The notes under the pieces were generated by a model that searched no databases, was not told the DNA's origin, and was given only the letters and a program-made list of their open reading frames with translations. 64,000 nucleotides of DNA from Rhytidiadelphus loreus (taxonomy: Eukaryota > Streptophyta > Bryopsida > Hypnales > Hylocomiaceae): NCBI GenBank assembly GCA_947034895.1, contig OX344765.1, positions 16,311,001-16,375,000 of the forward strand, given 5' to 3'. Positions 12,201 to 23,100 of the stretch are shown one piece after another. Position numbers and translations under genes: made by a program. Position 1 is the first letter of the stretch; each line of letters opens with the position of its first letter.

Positions 12201-15200
12201 TAAGTATCGTCCATTTTCATGTCATTACTGGCATTGGAAGCTCTGCAACGTGAAATGCATAATATTGGGATCAATGCGCAGGCACCTCTTGTATCTACCA
12301 ACCTCTGTATTGGTTCTCATAACTAGGTCTTCGCTAGTCTGAGCTATTTTACTTATAATTTATTAACAGTTGTAATAACCTTGATTGAACAGGGTGAAGA
12401 ACGTCGGGAGTGTTCTTCCAATCCCCACCCACATTCTCTCTCATCTCGATGATCCTTTGCAAGTTTTAAAGACGTAAGGCCTGTATCTGTTCCCTTGATA
12501 TGCTTTGCTATTAATGGTTTTGAGAAATTATTCCAAATTGTGCCTTAATTAGGCCCTTCCTGCACCAACCAAGTGTCGCCAAGTAGGCTAGTTGGTGCCT
12601 TCTGAACTGTTAGCTAGCTGGATTTTAATTAGCCTCCTATGTACTTGCAAGGTAACTAATAGAGAATTAGAGTTTTGAATTAGTTATTTTCTCTTTTTTT
12701 GGTTGGTGCTGGCGATGTTAGGAATTCAAACCATTGGTACCCGCACAAATTATTTTCTTGTTCAAATTCAGGGAGTTAACTAATGGAAATGAATGGAAAT
12801 CCAGCGCCAGTTTGTTATCGGGAACGACCATACCAATGTGCTAAGAGACGCTATTTTGGCAGTTACTGGCATTCAGTAACGAATTCTAGACAGCTAAAGC
12901 TAATTCCATTTGATGCGGGCAGGGCCTTATATGGTCTACTTCTATTGTGAACTATGTTGTGGCCTTTTTTTATTGATTATTATAATTGCAACTGCAGTTT
13001 ATTCAGACTTGAGACCCTGATTGAGCTTGTTGATGATTTATACTCGACTGGATGTTTACAGGTATGTGCTTCCTCATTTTAAGGATGGAGACATTATTGC
13101 GATTGGTGAAACACCCCTCGCAATCATGCAAGGTTCTGCTCAGATCTTGATACTTATGTTCTGAATATATCACTTACTGGTGGACTAGACGAGCAACACA
13201 TAGCTTTCTCCTTTCTCCTTTTTTTTAAGTGCCCAAACTAAAAATAAAATTTTCACTTTGGAAGCTAATATTTGATTATAGTAACTTCCAAATCCTATTT
13301 CTATTGCTTAGATAGTGAGGGTATGATTCTTCTTTCTATTGGTACCTTTTGTCACCTTATTTGAACTTTCCTAAATGGTTTATTTCAACTCCTATGGATA
13401 CGAAGGTTATAACTTTTGGTCATTGGTCAACGTAAATCCAAAATTATGACATTCTTCTGTTAATCTTTGGTGGTTTCAATGTTCATGTCCTTTCAGGACG
13501 TTTTCGGCATCCAAAAGGAGTCCACCCAGGACTGCTAGCGAAGTTGGTGTGCCGGCTCTTCCATCCCACCTCATCTCTTGCTACAGCGTGTGGCATGCAG
13601 GTCAATTTAATCTCACAGTTTTCGCAGTTATTTGTTTGGGGACTCTTGGCTGTTTCATTCTCAAGGTACTTTTGCAGAGAACCTCAGAGTCAGCAAGGAG
13701 ATTGACTTAGATTTGACAGTTTACGAACCGCTGTTTCTCTAATCCTGTGATTGTTTTTATGCTTGCAGTCACTTATCGACATCACGGGACGGATGCGGGT
13801 TGTTTTCGCTGTCATGTTTGCTGTCGTTGCGAGGTAGGTAGGTGATGCATTTCCACTTTTGTTGGAGGATCTAGTCCATTGGAGATTGAAATAGGTGCCA
13901 TCATTCTGAGTGTGTCGTTTGCTTTCTGTGTGGATTTTAATCAACAAGTGTAACGCTTTCTTAAAACGCTGCTGCAGATTGTTAGGTATTCGGGGTATGT
14001 TCTACAGGCTTGCTGGACCACAGGTTAGCCTCAACACTGTTTTGTGTGTGTGTAACGGGATGCTGGCACGAGTTTCACACTCTGTCAAATTCTAGCTCAA
14101 GAATATAATTAGAACGAAGAATAGAAACTGGCACCACTCCACGAAGCTAGTCTTTAAGGATCACCTTTTAAAGATTTACAAAGTAAAATTTTAGAACTTC
14201 GAATTTGGATTGAACGTACATGATAAACAAACCTTTATTCACACCACACCTCTTAGGTTCAGATTACATGCCAAGTCAAATTTTGAGAACTAGACATTTC
14301 AACTATTAATCTAAGAAATCTAGCAATGCGATTGGTCAAAAGTTTGAGAGTATTTAACTTTACAGGAGAAAGAATCTGACCATCTAGCCCTGTTGACTCC
14401 AAGGAGCTATGTCTTGACCTCAACATTTTTTTCGTCTTCAAGATTTGTCCAGAGAAGTTTAAACCGGCCCTTGAGTGAAGACCGAATCAGTGACCTTGAA
14501 GGTTCTAGCGATTTATCATATTTATATAGTATTGACCACAAAAACTTTGATTGAGGCCAATACAATGTAATCTGTTAGCTTTTGTCTATTATCTGGCTTG
14601 CTGTGTTTCGGATGACAAATACTGAGCCATTGCCATGGGGAGGTGAACTGCAGGCTAGGTTGATTGACGATGTAACTGGAACTCTACCTCCTTACGACCA
14701 GTTCATCACACTTGGACCTGTGAGTGACCATGTTATACTGTATTTCCCCTAACCATTCCTTCATCTTATGTATACCATAAAGTACAAATACTTACTGGAA
14801 ATTACGATGTTGCCCAGCTTCGAGTACAGGAGACTGTAGATTCCCTTAAAGCTAAAACAGGTGCCTCATCTGTACTTTCCCTTCCATAATTCTATTTCGT
14901 AGACTGGTATAAATTGCATCTTACATATGAACAAAAATATTATGCCTTTCTTTTCTTAGAAGTAGCATACTCGAGCACTTTTGGATTGAAGTGTTGACAT
15001 TAATTTCTTCTCAGTTTTAATTAGGCAACTTGGATATACATACATAGCGCATCTCTATCCATTCCACTCTGCCTAGTGTCTACTGTACATAATTTCTCAG
15101 ATATCATATGCCTATCACTCAAATCTAATATCTGGTATCGCCGTGTTCAGGATGTGAGGTTGCTGTAGTGGACGTGAACGACTTGAAGAAAGTCCAAATA

Positions 15201-16073
15201 CTTGCAGTGAGTTTTCCTAAACGTTTATCAGGTCTCGTGATCTTGAACTCGTAGTCTTCTTTAGTGTGTGTCTAGAGTGTGAAATTGCAGATTTTCTTCA
15301 ATGCAGTACAATGAAGTACCCAATCTGAAAGTTTATTCAATGTTGTCTGTCGGCACCCAGGCTTCTGATGGTGTTGATCACAAAGCTCTTGAATCTGCGC
15401 TTCTAGACAATCCTGCAGGTACGCCTAACATGCTATCCGTCTCCATCGTATGTTCAGAGTTGATGGTTCCTTTACTAAATTGACTGAGTTCAAAGTTATC
15501 TCATTGCTTAAGAATTGGATATGCCTCTAGAAAACATTCATATCAGTCTATCTTGGACACTACATTATTCAGGTTGATGACTTTTAGATAGAGTTGGCTC
15601 GGGATAGCACCTTCATGCGTATGCTGCCAAGAACAGCTTGCATTTCTAATACTTGAGTTCTGTTAGATAGAACAGGTTTTTTTCTGTATATTTCTGGAAC
15701 TTTTGGGTACTATCATAAAACAATTCTCTCTATGATTTACAGGGAGGTCTCCTATGAATTACAATGATCTTACAGAGATCATTATATGGTTACAATGATC
15801 TTTCTGAAACGTCCTTATGCATCATGCAATCATTGTAATCATAGGGTCGCCTTCCTATGAGTTGTGGAGAAGATTCTCTTATAATGTCTAAACATTCCTG
15901 AAAAAGTCTAATTCTACTAAAAAAACCTGTCCATTCTACGAGTTTGTGGCGAGATTGTACTCATTTTTCGTGTCTACGATTAGTACTCTGACCCTCCACT
16001 ATTTGCAGGCAATGCTGATGAGCAAACACCTCTTGTGCTTGTGCGAAAGTCGGTCCATTCCAGCAGTACTTGA
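9294..16073 (+). CDS. F420-0:gamma-glutamyl ligase-like (CofE-like) protein
   Basis: Sixteen exons give 431 residues with every phase closing: 9294-9566, 10397-10430, 10689-10753, 11157-11252, 11643-11693, 12078-12199, 12393-12473, 13062-13132, 13497-13600, 13769-13833, 13978-14023, 14654-14719, 14818-14860, 15151-15206, 15361-15418, 16009-16073. The first 91 residues look like an organelle transit leader. The core carries family-like blocks: FKDGDIIAIGETPLAIMQGR (about 247-266), then HPKGVHPGLLAKLVCRLFHP, RLIDDVTGTLPPYDQFITLG (about 338), VAVVDVNDLKKVQILA and DNPAGNADEQTPLVLVRKS. I recognise these as the cyanobacterial/plastid-type homologue of CofE, which adds glutamate to coenzyme F420 in archaea and actinobacteria. 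Its substrate in plants is unknown, so the name is by homology only. Exon 15 could instead begin at 15307 (in frame, longer). Intron 5 has a GC donor. Introns hold MITE copies at 11.3 and 15.7 kb. The gene converges on the PSD gene. Confidence 0.82.
9693..9870 (+). repeat. three-copy tandem repeat in intron 1 (about 61-bp unit)
   Basis: Units beginning ATCGTTCC recur at 9693, 9753 and 9815. Each is followed by an (A/T)ACCCTAAA-like segment and AGAGCGTG(A/G)TTC. They lie just inside the first intron of the CofE-like gene, where they could influence expression; that role is conjecture. Confidence 0.7.
11320..11527. mobile_element. hairpin MITE, intronic family copy 1
   Basis: A roughly 65-bp imperfect terminal inverted repeat encloses a short centre. 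The left arm contains GGGACTGTTAGACAGCGTCA and the right arm contains GCTGTCTAAAAGTCCC. The outer ends are AACAGAGTTT and AAAACCCTGTT. The element lies in an intron of the CofE-like gene. Related copies are at 15671, 18499 and 21461. No target duplication could be assigned securely. Confidence 0.75.
11694..11695 (+). other. GC donor splice site (GC-AG intron)
   Basis: Exon 5 of the CofE-like gene ends CTTCAG and the intron begins GCATGA. No GT donor nearby preserves the frame, while the GC donor joins in phase 0 to the next exon (GCAGTGCGTG at 12078). Confidence 0.75.
15671..15930. mobile_element. hairpin MITE, intronic family copy 2
   Basis: Ends AACAGGTTTTT and AAAAAACCTGT are inverted. 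The internal arms, ATAAAACAATTCTCTC and GAAGATTCTCTTATAATG, match the other copies, as do the central GGAGGTCTCCTATGA and ATCATAGG(G/A) motifs. It lies in the last intron of the CofE-like gene. Confidence 0.7.
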
Positions 16074-17118
16074 TTTGCATTCAGTGGGCTCGCTAGTATG
16101 TTCTCTCCCATGACAAGATAAGCACCGCAGCAATACCCGGTCGTCAGTTGCCATTGCTGGAGTTGGGGGATTCTCTCATGAAAGAGAGTTGTAGAATATC
16201 TGCGCTATTTATAATTGAAGTAGGTGACTCAGAAGCTTACCACTAGAGGAAAAGCAATGAAGTGGAAGTCATGAGATCAAGTGGCTAGGAATGGCTGAGG
16301 AAGTTTGGGCATGCTCTTGGCATTTTTTCATTTGAGCATGCTTCTGACATCTTGTGTGGCACGAAAAAGACGACAGAACAATGACAAAGGAAGTGTTCTT
16401 CCAATCTCTATGGCTTGAAGTTTGTGAGATGTGGAGACTTTTATGAAATGGGGAGAATGCAGTACTTTTATTTATTATTCATGGTATTTGGATTGAGCGT
16501 GGCGGGAGTGTGGAAATGGCCGCCCTAAATTGGTAAGAACTTGATTAGGTTCCTGAGTTGCGACATCATGGCTTCCAAAGAGAACCGATCCCTGGAGGTG
16601 TCGTTGTATTGAGTCCAAATGCAATGCGGTCCCGAACTCCTGATCCGTCATTGTTAATTCAATGAAATATCGGCAGTTGTGTCTCAGGCCAGCTCTTGTT
16701 ATTCAAATGATTGATAATCTCTGTAAAGTCAAATTTCTTTGAGAGATGTGTATCATTCCAAGTGTGCCAACGTTCTACAAATTAAATTAGGCCCTGTTTT
16801 GAGGTTGTGCAATTGTGCACGCCCTCCTCGCATGGCGTAATGGCAAAGCTAGCAAGCCTACATGCACGTAGAAAGTACACATGTAGAAAAGGTCTTCTCC
16901 TGAAGGGTGTTGCTTCAGGATGATGGTGAGCACAACAGATGTTGGGTTCAGGGTTACCATGCATTTTAAAACTGACCCCTTCTAAGCAATCAGAAAATTC
17001 TTTTGGAAACTCAACATTTGGAAATACTGAGCATTATGGGGAAAAGAAAATTCCTGGAAATGAGAGAAAAAAGGGTCTAGCATAGGAATTTACGTCAGGA
17101 AGCACAAATGTCAGTCCC
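16074..17118. other. convergent intergenic region
   Basis: This is the space between the stop codons of two convergent genes. It holds their 3' untranslated regions and no convincing exon. The open frame at 16782-16964 on the minus strand has no coding support. Confidence 0.6.
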
Positions 17119-20100
17119 CTAATGCATGAGAGGATTGAGGACACTTCGTTCTGCCTCTTCCACTTTGCCATCTTCTTCTTCCACTTTGCCATCATCTTCT
17201 TCCACTTTGCCATCTTCTTCTTCCACTTTGCCATCATCTTCTTCCACTTTGCCATCATCGTCTTCAGGCACGCCCAAATGACTGAAACGCACATTGATAC
17301 TGTCAGTCGCTACAATGCCCTTCCTTGCGACATCACTGTCTTGCCCTGCCACACTATCTGTAATAGTTGGCCGGTTCACATGCTCCATGGCTTCGTATGT
17401 GTGTCCACGCGCAACGCCTATTGTCATACCCATGAACACCAATGTCTCTAATAATCTTTCGCTGTTTGCCAGCAGGTCTTCATCCAGTGAAATAGCTTTC
17501 TGCACAAAAAAAGGGAACAAATAATGTTGCTTCAGAACATGGAAATAACAACCGATGATTTTACAAAGCACCCGGCCCTTTCTCACAAAGGAGATTTAAA
17601 TTGTTATTCACACGCTTGATGATATGACTCAATATAATCTCATTACTTTCCCTTGCTCTGATATTGTACCTGCTACACACAGACTCTTCCACATTGTCTA
17701 AATCCTGAGATGTTTGGTTATGAAGATGAGACATAAATAGGTTCCAAAACATGCAGTTCAGTAGACAAAAAGGCATTATGACTGGGACAAACCTTCTGAA
17801 AAACAACAATGACCGTGCTTCCTCCAAAAGAGAAGTAGCCCATCTGCAACAAAAGTCGTTTAGGTTCAGCAGAGAAGCAATATCTTCATGAATATCTGGT
17901 AAGGATGAGTCAACTGCTAAAAGAGATGGAAATACATATTCTAGAAGGGAGCATTAAGCCATCAAAAACTTGCATGAGGCACATCTTTTCTGGATATGCT
18001 TAGAATGGAAATAAATGGCTTGCTTGCAATACCTCTTCACCCTTCTTGACATGATCCCCTTCATTCTTAGTAAACGTTATAGAGCCCACCATTGTAGCAC
18101 CAATAGACACAAATGCCACCTACATTCATGCCCCACACAATGAGAATGACTTAGCTTCAAGATAGAAGACCTTAAAAGTCAGATGGTTGAGGTCTAGATT
18201 CTTGGCAACACAGGCATGAAACAGGCAACTGAAATCACACAATGTAAGTAGATCTGGGTATATTGTACCTTTCCAAAATCCTTCGTCTCAATGATGCAAA
18301 TCTTCCGTTTGTTTTCAGTAAACACGTTGCAATATTTACTGTTAACAGCTATGGGATTAACCTGCAATTTGCATCAACAAATCAGAACCGCCTGGCTTCA
18401 TTTTCTTAAGCATGAGAACGATGATCAATCTCCCAAGTCTACAAGATCAATACTAACAAAATGAGTTATCTTAGTGAATAGTTTCTGGAAGCAAAAGTAG
18501 GGTTTTCAGGGAATTAGACTGTTTGAGGAATTCTAGACAGCATCAGTAAGAGAACTGTATTCAGAGCTCTATTCAGAACTCTATTCTAGTGAAAACTCTA
18601 TTCTTAGTATTTCACTGTGGCTCTGTCAGCACATGCATCATGATGATAGATGAAAAATGAAGCATAGCCAGATATATGCAATTTGAAGAGCATGCAACAG
18701 TGCAACAAATTACCGTGTACAGATATCCAGCTATGTCCTCCACTTTCGAAATCTTCCCAGTGACTGGGGAATGAAAACGGTGATAGTCCTGGAAGGCATT
18801 GCTTTTGTGTAAGACAGCAATCTCTGAAAGCTAACTCATATTCTAGAGGTCAGTGATTCACCAGCAATACAGGGAATCTGCTTCCATATTATAACAACAA
18901 TGCAAGGAGATGTAAGCTTCTACTTACAACTTAGGCCAGAATGGGTCATTCTAAAGGAGAAAAGATTCAAACCTGCGGTGCTAGGCGAAAAATAACAAGA
19001 CTACCATCCTTGAAGCCATCGTAGAACTTTTCAGTAAGAAGACCAGCTAATGAAAACTTGCGGCCCTGCAATAACAAATAAGTAGGTTCAACTTCTTACA
19101 ATAATACAACTCAAAGAGAGGTTAAAAAATATCAAAATCCATATCAGAAATCAAAACACAGTACCACTGATTCCTCCATACCTACACACATCACTGTTTC
19201 ACGTGTTTCACAATTATACAGTGTTTCTGTCAAGTGAAAAAAAAGATTCAATCTCTTAAACACTCTGAATAAATAGCAATTTACAATACTAGACTTTGTC
19301 AAGTGTACCTTGATCCAGAATCTGGTGGAATCATCGGCACTGTTGAAGGCCATCAGTCGACAATCAGCAGCAGACACCGCCACTGCACCGTTATCCTCGT
19401 AGGCAATAGGGCGCACTCCAGGCTTCAACTCCCGAATGAAGAACTGATTGAACGTCTGCATTAAATGCAACTGGCTGAAATAAGTCTCCAAGAGTCCCAG
19501 TTTCAAGTTAGACCCAGCAACATTACAATGCCATGTCTTTGCAAATTTTACAATAGGAGAAACAGTGCTCACATTCGAGCATGCTCTCTGAAGCAACTAC
19601 AAGGCCAAGGCCAAGACCAAGACAATCAAAGATATACCTAAAATTTTATGAACGGCACAGAATTTTATTATCCCATGGGGTGGGGGGGATATTTAACCTG
19701 ATAATGCTCGATAGGCTCCTTGAACTCTTCAATGTTTATTCGATCCTGCTCAGCAAAATAATGTCAGATGAAAAAACTAAGGGAGAGCAGAGCATTCCTA
19801 CACTGCTGTCAAAGAACACTCAATCCTCAATAGAATACAGGATAAAACTTGGTAACGGCTTTGACTCGTTTCTTGCCTTGAAAAATTCAATAAACTTTGG
19901 GATATCCTCCTTCGATTCAGCAGTTGACATTCGTATACCTTGCTTCACTGATATGCTTTGGAGCATATTCTTGGTGCCTGAAAGCCAAAAACATAAAATT
20001 CAACAAGAAGCACATTGCCAATATCAAGTTTCTACAAGATCAAACTCTCAATGTAGTGTGTACAAATAATCAGTTCTATTTAAGTTTTAGATTGCATGAA

Positions 20101-23100
20101 GATTTCTCAAACCAATATTTGTAAGATAACTCAAATCTCACGATCTTACAAATAAGCATAGAAATCTTAAATTTACAGATGCTCTTAAAATATCTCAACT
20201 CAGTTATCTTAAAAATTTGGGTAGGAGTGAAGATCTAACCAATATCAAGTAGGGCCAGGCCCATCTTGGACTGATATATAGCCCGCATAGAAAGGACGAT
20301 CTTGTTATCAATCAGTTCTTCCACCAGTCGTTTCGACTTGCGATCAAATACCTGATATATCCCAACACAGCTCTTCCTTCATACATTTGGGAATTACAAA
20401 CCATGACCTACAGTCAACGGGCACAAAATGGAAGACAAGCAAGCGACAGGTGCAGATCTAATGCTCAAGATAGTACAAATATTAAATGTCAAGCTTGACA
20501 CGGACAACTAAGTAGTCGAAAGCGTCCCATGCACAAAAACAAGACCCTTCATAGGAGTAATTATAAACGGAAAAAAATTGATGGATTTATTTAGTTTTAA
20601 AAGTAAATTTAACTTAAAAGGGAACTAGAATTCTGCACAAAACTGTCCTCATGATAACAATCAGACAAAAAGACTGTCCTCCAGTATATACTGATGAATA
20701 CCACGCGATAGTACCTGAGAATAACCCCAAACTATTTACTGCATGGACACTGAAGAAGGTGCAAGTGAAAGTGAAAAAAAATTGAGAGTATTGATCACGT
20801 AAGAAGGAAACCGCAATTCAAAAAGTCTCATAAAGAGAGCCAATTGGAGCCCGACCTACCAGAATGTGTCCAGCGTTTGCACGACCTACGTCATAGCTTT
20901 GGAAGCTGGCCCACTCACTCAATTTGAACATCCACCTACAACAATAGCAAAGCAACTGGATTTGAAGAAATCAATTGTATTTATAAGAAATAGCTCAAGC
21001 TCAAGCTAGTGGGAAAACTAAAAACTAAAATTTGTAGCCTTCTCTCGCCAACTAAAACAAGAAACACAGAACTAAGTTCAATAGTTGGGTTCTGGATTTC
21101 CTGGTTGTTAATGTAACCGCACAAAAGAAATGGATGTTGTACCCATGAGAAGCTTGCTTTTCTGTCAAGAAGCCACCAGTCATAATTTGATTGCCGGTGC
21201 CTTCATCAAAACACAGGCTCATGTGGATAATATCATTTAGCAGATCGGTATTTCTCAGTTTCTCCCCACAAACAGGACAAGCCTTCACTCGGAACGTTCT
21301 GCAGGATATATAAAAATAGAAGTTCCTCATCAGTCGCATAACAGTCAGATTAGCCTAAGCTTGCATCGACTTGCTGTTGATGAGCAAGCTAAACAATCAT
21401 CGGCAGCAGTCTCAGATATGATACACATGTGATTCTCGTTTTGTAAAAAGTAATAATGAGGACAGGATTGTCAATAAATTAGACTGTTTTGAGAACTGTT
21501 GGACAACATTATAAAGAGTCTTCCCCCATATGGAGACCTACTTACGTATCATGGGGAGCTCTTTATGTGATCACTGTGATCATAGAATAGATATGCTTAG
21601 AATGGAAACCTCTCCATCAATCGTGGAGAAGATCTTCTTTGTAATGTTGTCAAAAGTTCTTGAAACAGGCTAAGTTACTAAAAACCTTCACACTACAACG
21701 TGTCAAAGACTATCAAATGACATGACCACATAGTAATGAAAAGTATCTCAACATCACCTCACAGCATTCTGGGTTACAAGCGTAGCCAGCTCGTCAGTAG
21801 TCACTTTTCCATCTTTGTTTATGTCGGCATGCTTGTAAAGCTCGTCCAGCTGCATACATTTAGGGGCAGAATAAAAAGCAAGCTCCATATTATTCCAACA
21901 CATGAGCACATGCTAGTGACATCTATGGACATGCAAAACATGAGCAAAGATCACAGTAGACCTTGTAACAAGCTCAAGAGAATTATACAGCTGCCACATT
22001 CATAAACTGAGGACGTTGGTTGAGCTTAAATTGTTTCATTCCCTTCCTATGCGCATCCAGGAAAGTGCCACGGTCCAAAAATCTCGGAATCAAATTTCAT
22101 ACCATATAAATTTTACTTTGGTGATCGGGAGTTGAATGGAGTGTTCAGCAAGATGAAGATATCATACCTGAGAATCTGACAAAGCATTCCCAAAAGCCTT
22201 GATGAGAGCTCGGAATTCTTTGTAGGATAACTCTCCATTTGCATCATAATCCTATTGAGAACAATATAACAACATAAGAGTCATTAAAACGGTACAGTGG
22301 CCATGTAACAGGGAACATACAATGAAAATAATAATGAAATCACTACTATTGAGGGAGGGCAACACCGACGTGTAGTGCTCATGATACCAGAACTAATTGT
22401 TAACAGAACGCAGAAAGCTCTCTAAAACCATGAGCGATAAGGAAGTGAACAGAAGCAATACCACTATGGATAGAAGCCGTCGAGCAAACTGCATTTCTGT
22501 TTCAGCTCTTGTCTGAAATATCAGGAAGAAATGTTGTCCAAGTCAGAAAGCACTCAAAAACTTGCCAAAAAGTAAAACTAACAGCAAGCATTCCAGAATT
22601 GAATTTGGTATCTCTTCTGGCTGGTGCAAAAGGACTGCCAAGAAAGTCCTGATAACCTGATAGTAAGAGAAGAACAAGACGGGTTCTAATTGAAATAATT
22701 ACCTCTGCAGTGTAACCCAATGTGATATTTCCAACGATTTTGGAAGGCGATATTGGATCGAATAAGTCATGAACCTCATCCTTATGCTCTATATCCTGTA
22801 AAGATTCAATTAATTGAATCATAAGCATCGCTGCTCCCAAGAAATCACCCAACGCGCAACCTTGGATCAGCTATCCCTAACTATGGCTGTGCTAAGAAAC
22901 TCAAGTTAAATGCTGGTATTGCCAAGTTAATGTTGAATTAATGTTAACTTAATAGATGCCAATGCAATATCAAGTTAACGCCAATGATACTAACATCAAA
23001 CTAACATTGGACCAACACCATTTGCGTTTCACTAGCATTGACTCAACATTAACTCAATATCAGGACTACATGAATCTAATGCCTATGAACTTAACATAAT

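Noticed and set aside
17034..17294. Frame with repeated MAKWKK units
   Set aside because: It is an alternative frame of the 21-bp minisatellite that encodes the PSD tail in the proven reading frame.
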